From JAAXVZ01 sp964392465 (GTDB lineage Archaea > Nanobdellota > Nanobdellia > Woesearchaeales > GW2011-AR15): a stretch of DNA of 25,586 nucleotides. Below are positions 1 to 5,524 of this stretch, in pieces. The position numbers were made by a program, and so were the translations under genes. A model generated the notes under the pieces. That model had not been told where the DNA came from. It worked only from the letters and a program-made list of their open reading frames with translations, and searched no databases. Location: the NCBI GenBank assembly GCA_964392465.1, contig CAYMPC010000012.1:1-25586 (forward strand). Direction: 5' to 3'. Every line of letters begins with the position of its first letter. Position 1 is the first letter of the stretch.

Positions 1-289
1 TTTTGGTAAAAATTTGGTATAAATTTTTGGGTCTTAATAAATTATAGATATATTGAGAAGAATTAGAAGGTTCCGTTAATTTAGGACTTATCACTTCAGC
101 TATCTGGATTATTTCATGTGTTTTGCGCATAAGATCAACAAGAGGCTCTTTAAATTCATGTAATGTATTTAAAGACTGATTTAAATTATCTCCAAAATTA
201 GTTTGATCAACTAATTGACCTATGTCATTCAAATCTGTAATTATTTCTTGAGAAGGGATCTTTGCAGGAAGAGTCACTATTAGTTTCAA
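1..289 (-). CDS. Unrecognised protein, N-terminal part only
   Basis: An open frame of 96 codons runs on the minus strand from a TTG at 287-289 off the left edge of the window. The start is inferred: the upstream in-frame stop is 24 nt before this TTG, there is no ATG between, and a TATA-like box at 312-321 is centred about 28 nt upstream, matching the leaderless pattern of neighbouring genes. The visible product begins KLIVTLPAKIPS and continues as a polar, probably helical segment (LNQSLNTLHEFKEPLVDLM around residues 36-54). No cysteines, signal peptide or membrane segment is visible. I do not recognise the family, and most of the protein may lie outside the window. A later ATG at codon 54 is an alternative start but would leave the upstream coding-like stretch unexplained. 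Confidence 0.5.
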   Translation of the reverse strand, partial: MKLIVTLPAKIPSQEIITDLNDIGQLVDQTNFGDNLNQSLNTLHEFKEPLVDLMRKTHEIIQIAEVISPKLTEPSNSSQYIYNLLRPKNLYQIFTK

Positions 290-311
290 TTTACTTCTTT
301 CAAAAATATAT

Positions 312-321
312 TATATTTAAA
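312..321 (-). promoter_or_regulatory. TATA box for the partial gene at 1-289
   Basis: On the minus strand this reads TTTAAATATA. Its centre is about 28 nt before the TTG start at 289, the spacing expected for an archaeal leaderless transcript. It lies between the stop of the Kae1 gene and the partial gene. Confidence 0.5.
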
Positions 322-342
322 TTTATCGAGAAAAAATAGATC

Positions 343-1329
343 TCATCTCCACTTTACTTCAACTTCATCTGTCCTTTCATAGGGCCTTATTAATGCTTCC
401 TCTGGTTTTATTGTTATTCCGCTTTTGTACATCAATATTCCTAGCCATGCAATCATAGCTGCATTATCTACTAGATATTGATTTTGTGGAGCAAAGAATT
501 TAGCTTTTCTCTCTTCGCACATTATCTTGCACATCTCTTGAAGTCTTTTATTGCAGCCAACTCCTCCACCTATTATCAATTCATTCTTTTCGCAGTGAGC
601 CATTGCCCTCTCAGATACTTCAACAAGCATAGCAAAAACTGTTTCTTGCAAAGAAAAAGCCAAATCTTCTAATTTATATTTGTTAGAATGATATTTTGTT
701 TTAAGATTTGTCAATAATCCTCCGAAACTAACATCCATTCCCTTGACTGTATAAGGCAACTCAATGTAATTTTTACTTTTTTTTGCCAATTCCTCTATTT
801 TTGGCCCTCCTGGAAATCCTAATCCTGCTTCTCTAGCAAAAGAATCCAAAAAATTACCAATGCCAATATCCAAAGTCTCTCCAAAAATCCTATACTTGCC
901 TCCATCATAAGCAATTACCTGTGTATTTGCTCCAGAAACATACAATAAAACAGGATCTTTACATTCTGGAAAAAGCATCCTTCCTATTTCCAAATGTGCA
1001 ATGCAATGATTAACACCAATCAATGGCTTTTTCAATCTTAAAGCAAGTGTCTTTGCAACTGTCGCTCCTATCCTTAAAGGATGAGCTATACCCGGCGAAA
1101 TTGAAAACGAAACAATATCAATATCTTTAACAGATATATTTGCTTTTTCCAATGCCTCTTTCAAAACTTTATCGCAGACTTCAACATGATGCTCTCCCAA
1201 TTTAACAGGAATAAGCCCTCCTGACTTTGTTGTATATATATCTCTAACATTAGCTAAAGTTTCTCCTTTATCATTTACAATACCTATTCCAAAAGTATGT
1301 GCTGTTGATTCTATTCCAAGAGATATCAT
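343..1329 (-). CDS. kae1: tRNA N6-threonylcarbamoyladenosine synthase subunit Kae1 (TsaD family)
   Basis: Kae1 is the catalytic subunit of the KEOPS complex. It transfers the threonylcarbamoyl group to A37 of ANN-decoding tRNAs. The 328-residue length matches a stand-alone archaeal Kae1, so there is no Bud32 kinase fusion here. Visible features are the N-terminal ASKHA start (MISLGIESTAHTFGIGI), the metal-binding pair in NHCIAHLE (His108 and His112), the nucleotide-binding VSGANTQVIAY segment (131-141), the GFPGGPKIEELA segment (171-182), GGGVGCNKRL (254-263), and Asp288 in the LVDNAAMIAW motif. The start is the ATG at 1329, supported by a TATA box centred about 28 nt upstream. The gene is divergent from the nucleotidyltransferase at 1409 and shares its short intergenic region. 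Bud32 and the other KEOPS subunits are not in the window. Confidence 0.97.
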   Translation of the reverse strand: MISLGIESTAHTFGIGIVNDKGETLANVRDIYTTKSGGLIPVKLGEHHVEVCDKVLKEALEKANISVKDIDIVSFSISPGIAHPLRIGATVAKTLALRLKKPLIGVNHCIAHLEIGRMLFPECKDPVLLYVSGANTQVIAYDGGKYRIFGETLDIGIGNFLDSFAREAGLGFPGGPKIEELAKKSKNYIELPYTVKGMDVSFGGLLTNLKTKYHSNKYKLEDLAFSLQETVFAMLVEVSERAMAHCEKNELIIGGGVGCNKRLQEMCKIMCEERKAKFFAPQNQYLVDNAAMIAWLGILMYKSGITIKPEEALIRPYERTDEVEVKWR

Positions 1330-1352
1330 TTAAACAAAAGGAAGAATTAAGG

Positions 1353-1362
1353 ACTTATAAGT
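1353..1362 (-). promoter_or_regulatory. TATA box for kae1
   Basis: ACTTATAAGT, a perfect palindrome, is centred about 28 nt before the kae1 ATG. It sits back to back with the promoter of the plus-strand gene at 1409, so the two genes share one short control region. Confidence 0.6.
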
Positions 1363-1376
1363 ATTTTTAAAGAAAG

Positions 1377-1385
1377 TTTATAAAT
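1377..1385 (+). promoter_or_regulatory. TATA box for the GlgC-like gene
   Basis: TTTATAAAT is centred 28 nt before the ATG at 1409. No Shine-Dalgarno sequence precedes the start, consistent with a leaderless mRNA. Confidence 0.6.
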
Positions 1386-1408
1386 AGATACTATTTTTCA
1401 GTGACAAA

Positions 1409-2641
1409 ATGAACCAAAAAAATACTATTGATGATACTGTAGGTATAATTATTGGAGGGGGAGAAGGTGGTCGTTTGCACGAACTCACTGAAACCAGAGC
1501 AAAACTTATGGTGCCTTTAGCAGGATCATTAAAACAGATATCTCCTACTATCAATAACATGGATCATAGTCATATTCCTATGCTATTTGTTCTTACACAA
1601 TATGAACCAGCTTCTTTTAGCAATTATATTAACCATTTTTGGAGCCATGTTTGGGGTAGAGGACCAGAAAGATTCTTACAAGTTATTCAAGCAGGAAAAA
1701 CCCGTTCAGAAAGAGAAGATTGGTTTCAAGGAAGTGCAGATGCATTAAGGGTAACTCAAAAACATTGGACAAAACCAAATTCTAAATACTTAGTTTTAGC
1801 ATCTGTCGATCATTTATATAATATGGATTACAGTGCTCTTATTGATTTTGCATTTGAAACAGATGCTGATTTTGTTATAAGTTATACCTCTGTTCCTTTT
1901 GCAGAAGGAAGGGATAAAGGAGTTCTTGAGATAATTTCAGATAGTAAAATAAAAAAGATTCACGAAAAAAAAGAAGTATATCCTCATTTAACTGGAGATG
2001 AAACACGTTGCTCTGTTTCAATGGGTATCTATGCTGGAAAAACTGAAATTATAAGGGAAGTTCTTAATAAACATCCTGAGATTGATGATATTGGAGGAGG
2101 TCTTGTTCCCAAACTTATTAAACTTGGATATAATGTGCAGGGATATAATTATATGCAACATAAAATAAAAAAATTGCCTGAATTTCAACCATTCTGGATG
2201 GACATTGGAACAATAGAAGCATATGTTGAAGCACATAGAATATTGAGAGAATCTGTTCCTCCTATGGACATATTAAACCCTGAAAGAAGTTATAGAGAAG
2301 GTGCTCCTTCAAAAATAAAAGACCGTAATGGTATAACAAGAAGTTTGATTGGAGGAGATGCTGTTGTAGTTAATGGTAATATTGAAGCATGTACTTTAGG
2401 AAATAGAGTACAGGTAGATGATGGTGCCTTACTCAAAGAAGTAATTGCCTTTGGCCTTGATCCTTGGGAATATCATGAACCTTTCACTATATTTGAATCA
2501 GGCGCTAGATTAGAAAGAGTAATTCTTGATAAATGCATTAGAGTTCCTGGTTGGGTAGATTTAAATCCTGGAAATCCAATGGGTCTAAATGTTAGAGATG
2601 GTTATGTTGTTGTTCCAAAACATTATCAATTTAAAAGATAA
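1409..2641 (+). CDS. GlgC-like sugar-phosphate nucleotidyltransferase
   Basis: The 410-residue protein has the two-domain plan of ADP-glucose pyrophosphorylase. An N-terminal Rossmann-like nucleotidyltransferase domain holds GGGEGGRLHELTETRAKLMVP (residues 16-36), VLTQYEPASFSNYINHFW (61-78), WFQGSADALR (105-114), VDHLYNMDYSALI (133-145), SMGIYAG (204-210) and WMDIGTIEAYVEAH (263-276). A C-terminal region from about 310 looks like a left-handed beta-helix. These match GlgC more closely than RmlA or GlmU. Several normally conserved positions differ: the signature Pro in RLxPLT is Glu, the DFxLSN stretch is replaced by ISPTINN, and the usual GDH is VDH. The likely reaction is sugar-1-phosphate plus NTP to NDP-sugar plus pyrophosphate. 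Donor and substrate are unknown. No glycogen synthase or other glycogen gene is nearby, so a role in storage polysaccharide or surface glycan is open. Confidence 0.85.
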   Translation: MNQKNTIDDTVGIIIGGGEGGRLHELTETRAKLMVPLAGSLKQISPTINNMDHSHIPMLFVLTQYEPASFSNYINHFWSHVWGRGPERFLQVIQAGKTRSEREDWFQGSADALRVTQKHWTKPNSKYLVLASVDHLYNMDYSALIDFAFETDADFVISYTSVPFAEGRDKGVLEIISDSKIKKIHEKKEVYPHLTGDETRCSVSMGIYAGKTEIIREVLNKHPEIDDIGGGLVPKLIKLGYNVQGYNYMQHKIKKLPEFQPFWMDIGTIEAYVEAHRILRESVPPMDILNPERSYREGAPSKIKDRNGITRSLIGGDAVVVNGNIEACTLGNRVQVDDGALLKEVIAFGLDPWEYHEPFTIFESGARLERVILDKCIRVPGWVDLNPGNPMGLNVRDGYVVVPKHYQFKR

Positions 2642-2645
2642 TTTC

Positions 2646-2653
2646 TTTTTTTT
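2646..2653 (+). terminator. Oligo-T terminator after the GlgC-like gene
   Basis: A run of eight T starts 5 nt after the stop codon. Archaeal RNA polymerase commonly terminates at such runs without a hairpin. Confidence 0.5.
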
Positions 2654-2667
2654 CATATTTTTCAGTA

Positions 2668-2678
2668 AATTATAAAAA
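2668..2678 (+). promoter_or_regulatory. TATA box for cdc6
   Basis: AATTATAAAAA is centred about 29 nt before the ATG at 2703. No origin recognition box is visible in this 61-bp gap. Confidence 0.5.
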
Positions 2679-2702
2679 CCTACTTTTATTAGTAAAATAA
2701 TA

Positions 2703-3773
2703 ATGGCGCTATTTGATGATATGCTCAAGAGTGATGAATCTTTATTCATGGATCCAATTGTCCTTGATTATGATTATCTGCCTAAATTGATTCCTTACAG
2801 AGAGAAAGAGCAGAAACATGTTGCATTCTGCATCAAGCCATTGCTTGCTGGAAGGACTGGAAAGAATATTCTTCTACATGGCCCTCCAGGAATTGGAAAA
2901 ACAGCTGCAGTAAGGCATTTATTCAAAGAATTGGAGGAAACAACTGATGATGTTTTGCCTATTTTCATAAATGTCTGGCAGAAAAATACAACCTACAAAA
3001 TAATTATTGAGATGTGCGAGCAATTGGATTATAAATTTACCCAAAACAAAAAAACAGAAGAATTGTTTAAAATAATTGAGGCACAATTAAATAAAAAATC
3101 AGTTGTATTCTGTTTTGATGAGATAGACAAGGCAGAGGACTTAGATTTCCTTTATATGATTCTTGAAAAGATTTACAGAAAAACAATTGTGTTGATAACT
3201 AATTTCAAAGAATGGGCAATTGAGCTTGATGAAAGGATAAAATCAAGATTAAATTTAGAATTGCTTGAATTCAGAAAGTATAATGAAACAGAAATAAAAG
3301 GGATTTTAGATGAAAGAAAAAAATATGCATTTGTTGAAGGAGTTTGGCAGGAAGATGCATTTAAATTAGCTGCAAAAAAAACAGCTGACATGGGAGATGT
3401 AAGAACAGGATTATATTTATTGAGGGAGGCAGGAAATAATGCAGAAGACAGAGCCTCAAGGAAAATTGAAGTAAGTGATGTTGAAAATGCAATTAATAAG
3501 ATCTCTGAAATAAAAGTAAAAAAGACAAATGAGCTAAAAAATGAAGAGCAGCTAATATTGGATATTGTTAAAGAAAATTCTGGAAAAAAAATAGGAGATC
3601 TCTTTAATCTCTACAAGGAAAAAGGTGGAGAAGGCGTATATAAAACATTCCAGAGAAAAATTGATTATCTTAGCAGAAATAAATTTATTTCAACAAGCAA
3701 ACAAACAGGCGGAACAGAAGGCAGCACAACAATAGTGAAATATGAAAGAGAAACGAAGCTGGATGAGTTCTGA
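2703..3773 (+). CDS. cdc6: Orc1/Cdc6-type replication initiator
   Basis: This AAA+ ATPase binds archaeal replication origins and helps load the MCM helicase. The 356 residues contain Walker A GPPGIGKT (60-67), Walker B FCFDEID (136-142), sensor 1 LITN (164-167), a basic arginine-finger segment ERIKSRL (177-183), and sensor 2 GDVRTGLYLLREAG (231-244). The C-terminal region from about 280 has the pattern of the winged-helix DNA-binding domain. The protein is somewhat shorter than the roughly 400 residues usual for the family, mainly at the N terminus and in linkers. The start ATG follows a TATA box by about 29 nt. The gene ends 6 bp before the convergent GNAT gene. A GINS gene lies 600 bp downstream, so two replication proteins are near neighbours, but no origin-like repeats were seen. 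Confidence 0.95.
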   Translation: MALFDDMLKSDESLFMDPIVLDYDYLPKLIPYREKEQKHVAFCIKPLLAGRTGKNILLHGPPGIGKTAAVRHLFKELEETTDDVLPIFINVWQKNTTYKIIIEMCEQLDYKFTQNKKTEELFKIIEAQLNKKSVVFCFDEIDKAEDLDFLYMILEKIYRKTIVLITNFKEWAIELDERIKSRLNLELLEFRKYNETEIKGILDERKKYAFVEGVWQEDAFKLAAKKTADMGDVRTGLYLLREAGNNAEDRASRKIEVSDVENAINKISEIKVKKTNELKNEEQLILDIVKENSGKKIGDLFNLYKEKGGEGVYKTFQRKIDYLSRNKFISTSKQTGGTEGSTTIVKYERETKLDEF

Positions 3774-3779
3774 AAAGGA

Positions 3780-4268
3780 TTAAATAAATTTTTCGAATAT
3801 CAGTTCATCATAAAAATTATCTCCTACCTTTAATTCTCTTTTTAGAGTTCCAACATATTTAAAACCAAATTTCTTGTAAATATTAATGGCTATTTTCTGC
3901 TCTGAGTAAACCAATATTTTAACCTTGATAATTTTTTTATTTTGTTTGATTTGTGATAAAGCAGCTTCCATTAACCTTTTTCCTACTCCTCTATTCCTGA
4001 ATTTTTCAGTAACATAAAACCCATATAAGTAAGCAATATGATTTGATTTAATCCGTTTTTCAAAAACATATCTTATCATTCCTATTACTTTACCCTTTGA
4101 AAATGCAAATAATGCGTTTTTGATTCTTTTTTTCCAATCATCTGCAAAAAGCCTTTTTTCTTCTTCATAAGAACTTCCAAAAGCAATCTGTTCTTTTTTT
4201 AATGCTTCCAATCTTAAAGCCTTAAATTCTTTCCATCTGCTTTTATCAAGAGATGTTATTTCACTCAT
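3780..4268 (-). CDS. GNAT-family N-acetyltransferase
   Basis: The 162-residue protein has the GNAT fold signature. The acetyl-CoA pyrophosphate-binding motif A is FRNRGVGKRLM (90-100), preceded by the beta-4 strand IAYLYGFYVTEKF (78-90). Motif B is INIYKKFGFKYVGTLKRE (128-145), where Tyr131 is at the usual position of the general acid. The N-terminal half is lysine-rich and variable, as expected for the acceptor-binding part. The acceptor cannot be read from sequence; protein N-termini, polyamines and small molecules are all possible. The gene is convergent with cdc6 and divergent from the GINS gene. Its TATA box is centred about 28 nt upstream of the ATG at 4268. Confidence 0.9.
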   Translation of the reverse strand: MSEITSLDKSRWKEFKALRLEALKKEQIAFGSSYEEEKRLFADDWKKRIKNALFAFSKGKVIGMIRYVFEKRIKSNHIAYLYGFYVTEKFRNRGVGKRLMEAALSQIKQNKKIIKVKILVYSEQKIAINIYKKFGFKYVGTLKRELKVGDNFYDELIFEKFI

Positions 4269-4290
4269 AATACAAGAAAAGATGACTTCT

Positions 4291-4300
4291 TATTTAATTA
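4291..4300 (-). promoter_or_regulatory. TATA box for the GNAT gene
   Basis: On the minus strand this reads TAATTAAATA, centred 28 nt before the ATG at 4268, with no Shine-Dalgarno sequence. Confidence 0.5.
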
Positions 4301-4330
4301 TATTGCATTTTTTTTGTTTTTTTCCACTAC

Positions 4331-4340
4331 TTTTAAATAT
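4331..4340 (+). promoter_or_regulatory. TATA box for the GINS gene
   Basis: TTTTAAATAT is centred about 26 nt before the ATG at 4361, again fitting a leaderless transcript. Confidence 0.55.
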
Positions 4341-4360
4341 CTACAAAATACTCTATTATT

Positions 4361-5020
4361 ATGACAGGAGAAAGCTCTACAATCACCTTTGAGGCACTTT
4401 ATGAAATAGCTAGGAATGAGAAAACAAAAGAAGAAATAATGAAGGTAAGTCCTGATATTTATTCTCAGATTATTGGCTATCTAAAGAACAAAACTGGAAT
4501 TTATAAGAATGCAAAGAACGATCCTGGTTTCAATCCAAATGAGTTAGAAAAGATAAAAACTCAGATTATCAATGCAAGAAAACTGATAAAAGAATGGTAT
4601 GAAAGAAGAGAAAGAAAAATTATCCAATTGGCTATAAACAAATCAAGAGTTAAAACTGTTGATGAATCCTCTCTTTTAGAAGAAGAAAGATTATTTTTAA
4701 ATGAAATCACTAAAATATTGGATAGATACAGAGAAGATATTTTGCTTAGTTTAATTAACTTAAAATTGCCTTCTGTTGAAAAAATAGAGCATGAGATAAA
4801 TAATATTGAAGAAGGTAATGAAGGAAAAAGAGAAGAAGTAAATAAACAAAATGAACAGAGAGATAATAAACTAAAGATTAAGCTCTTGGAAGATATCCCT
4901 AGGTTTGTTGGAACTAATTTAGAAATTTATGGACCTTATACTTCTGGAGAAGAGATTCTGCTTCCTAATGAATTAGCAGAAGTAATATTAAAAAGAGGAA
5001 AAGCAGAAAAGATTAATTAA
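4361..5020 (+). CDS. GINS complex subunit, Gins51 type
   Basis: GINS is part of the archaeal CMG-like replicative helicase with MCM and the GAN/RecJ nuclease. The 219 residues start with an alpha-helical A domain: FEALYEIARNEKTKEEIMKV (10-29), a lysine-rich stretch, then the signature helix WYERRERKIIQLAINKSR (79-96). A charged Glu/Lys linker (about 140-168) leads to a small beta-rich B domain: LLEDIPRFVGTNLEIYGPY (175-193) and LLPNELAEVILKRGKAEKI (200-218). The A-then-B order identifies the Gins51 (Sld5/Psf1-like) type; Gins23 has the reverse order. The stop codon overlaps the convergent eL42 gene by 4 bp. A second GINS subunit is not in the window; many archaea with only Gins51 assemble a homotetramer. 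Confidence 0.85.
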   Translation: MTGESSTITFEALYEIARNEKTKEEIMKVSPDIYSQIIGYLKNKTGIYKNAKNDPGFNPNELEKIKTQIINARKLIKEWYERRERKIIQLAINKSRVKTVDESSLLEEERLFLNEITKILDRYREDILLSLINLKLPSVEKIEHEINNIEEGNEGKREEVNKQNEQRDNKLKIKLLEDIPRFVGTNLEIYGPYTSGEEILLPNELAEVILKRGKAEKIN

Positions 5021-5325
5021 ACAATTTCAACTTTTTTCGCTCTGTATCCCTTGCCCTGTAAATGATATTTCTTGCACTCGCTGCACTGATATTTTAAATC
5101 TGTTTTCTTTGTCTGTTTTTTTCCTGTCATCTTAAATTTAGATACTGCTGGCTTAGAATATCTTCCTTGATTTCCATACCCTCTTGCCTTTCCTCTTCTT
5201 TTAGCTCTTATTTTAGAACCATAAGATAAAGGGCTAGGCTGGCCTTTTTTGACTTGGAATATCTTGCTTTCAGTGTGCTTCCTGCAAAAAGGACAATAAG
5301 TTCTTCTTGTTTTAGGTAATTTCAT
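5017..5325 (-). CDS. rpl44e: Large-subunit ribosomal protein eL42 (L44e)
   Basis: The protein is a zinc-binding ribosomal protein near the E site of the 50S subunit. The 102 residues begin MKLPKTRRTYCPFCRKHT, matching the family start, with zinc ligands Cys11, Cys14, Cys81 and Cys84 in CPFC and CSEC. The conserved GRYSKPAVSKFKMTGKKQTK and TKKTDLKYQCSECKK segments are present. An upstream in-frame ATG at 5349 would add eight residues. I prefer the ATG at 5325 because family members start there, and because a TATA box at 5348-5356 overlaps the upstream ATG and is centred 27 nt before 5325. The gene's 3' end overlaps the GINS gene by 4 bp. The tRNA-Pro gene lies just upstream on the same strand. 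Confidence 0.95.
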   Translation of the reverse strand: MKLPKTRRTYCPFCRKHTESKIFQVKKGQPSPLSYGSKIRAKRRGKARGYGNQGRYSKPAVSKFKMTGKKQTKKTDLKYQCSECKKYHLQGKGYRAKKVEIV

Positions 5326-5347
5326 AGAGGATTTGGAAAAAAGAGGC

Positions 5348-5356
5348 ATTTAAAAA
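5348..5356 (-). promoter_or_regulatory. TATA box that sets the eL42 start
   Basis: The minus strand reads TTTTTAAAT and overlaps the upstream ATG at 5349. Its centre is 27 nt before the ATG at 5325, which argues for the shorter protein. Confidence 0.45.
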
Positions 5357-5391
5357 GATTTCTAAAAGAGAATAGTTTCATTAAATTTTTT

Positions 5392-5398
5392 AAAAAAA
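5392..5398 (-). terminator. Oligo-T terminator after tRNA-Pro
   Basis: Seven T residues follow the tRNA discriminator base by 2 nt on the minus strand, a typical archaeal tRNA termination signal. Confidence 0.55.
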
Positions 5399-5400
5399 CA

Positions 5401-5474
5401 TGGGGCTACGCGGATTCGAACCGCGGTTACAAGACCCCCAGCCTCGTGTGATAGCCAAGCTACACTATAGCCCC
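5401..5474 (-). tRNA. tRNA-Pro (anticodon GGG)
   Basis: On the minus strand a 7-bp acceptor stem (GGGGCTA with TAGCCCC) closes a full cloverleaf with discriminator A. The T arm is CGCGG-TTCGAAT-CCGCG. The anticodon arm is CGAGG-CTGGGGG-TCTTG, giving anticodon GGG for proline, with two G-T wobble pairs. The D arm has three pairs (GTG with CAC); the fourth position is a T-T mismatch. The variable loop is TAAC. The CCA end is not encoded, so a CCA-adding enzyme is needed. No intron is present. A TATA-like box lies about 28 nt upstream and a T-run follows. Confidence 0.93.
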
Positions 5475-5497
5475 TTCAATTAAAAAGAAAAGATGAT

Positions 5498-5508
5498 TAT
5501 TTTTAAAC
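5498..5508 (-). promoter_or_regulatory. TATA box for tRNA-Pro
   Basis: The minus strand reads GTTTAAAAATA, centred about 29 nt before the mature tRNA 5' end. It lies in the 50-bp gap after the envelope-protein gene. Confidence 0.4.
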
Positions 5509-5524
5509 TTTTATAAGAATATAA

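Noticed and set aside
2642..2702. Replication origin next to cdc6
   Set aside because: No origin recognition box, repeated motif or extended AT-rich unwinding element is visible in the 61-bp gap; the DNA holds only a T-run and a TATA box.
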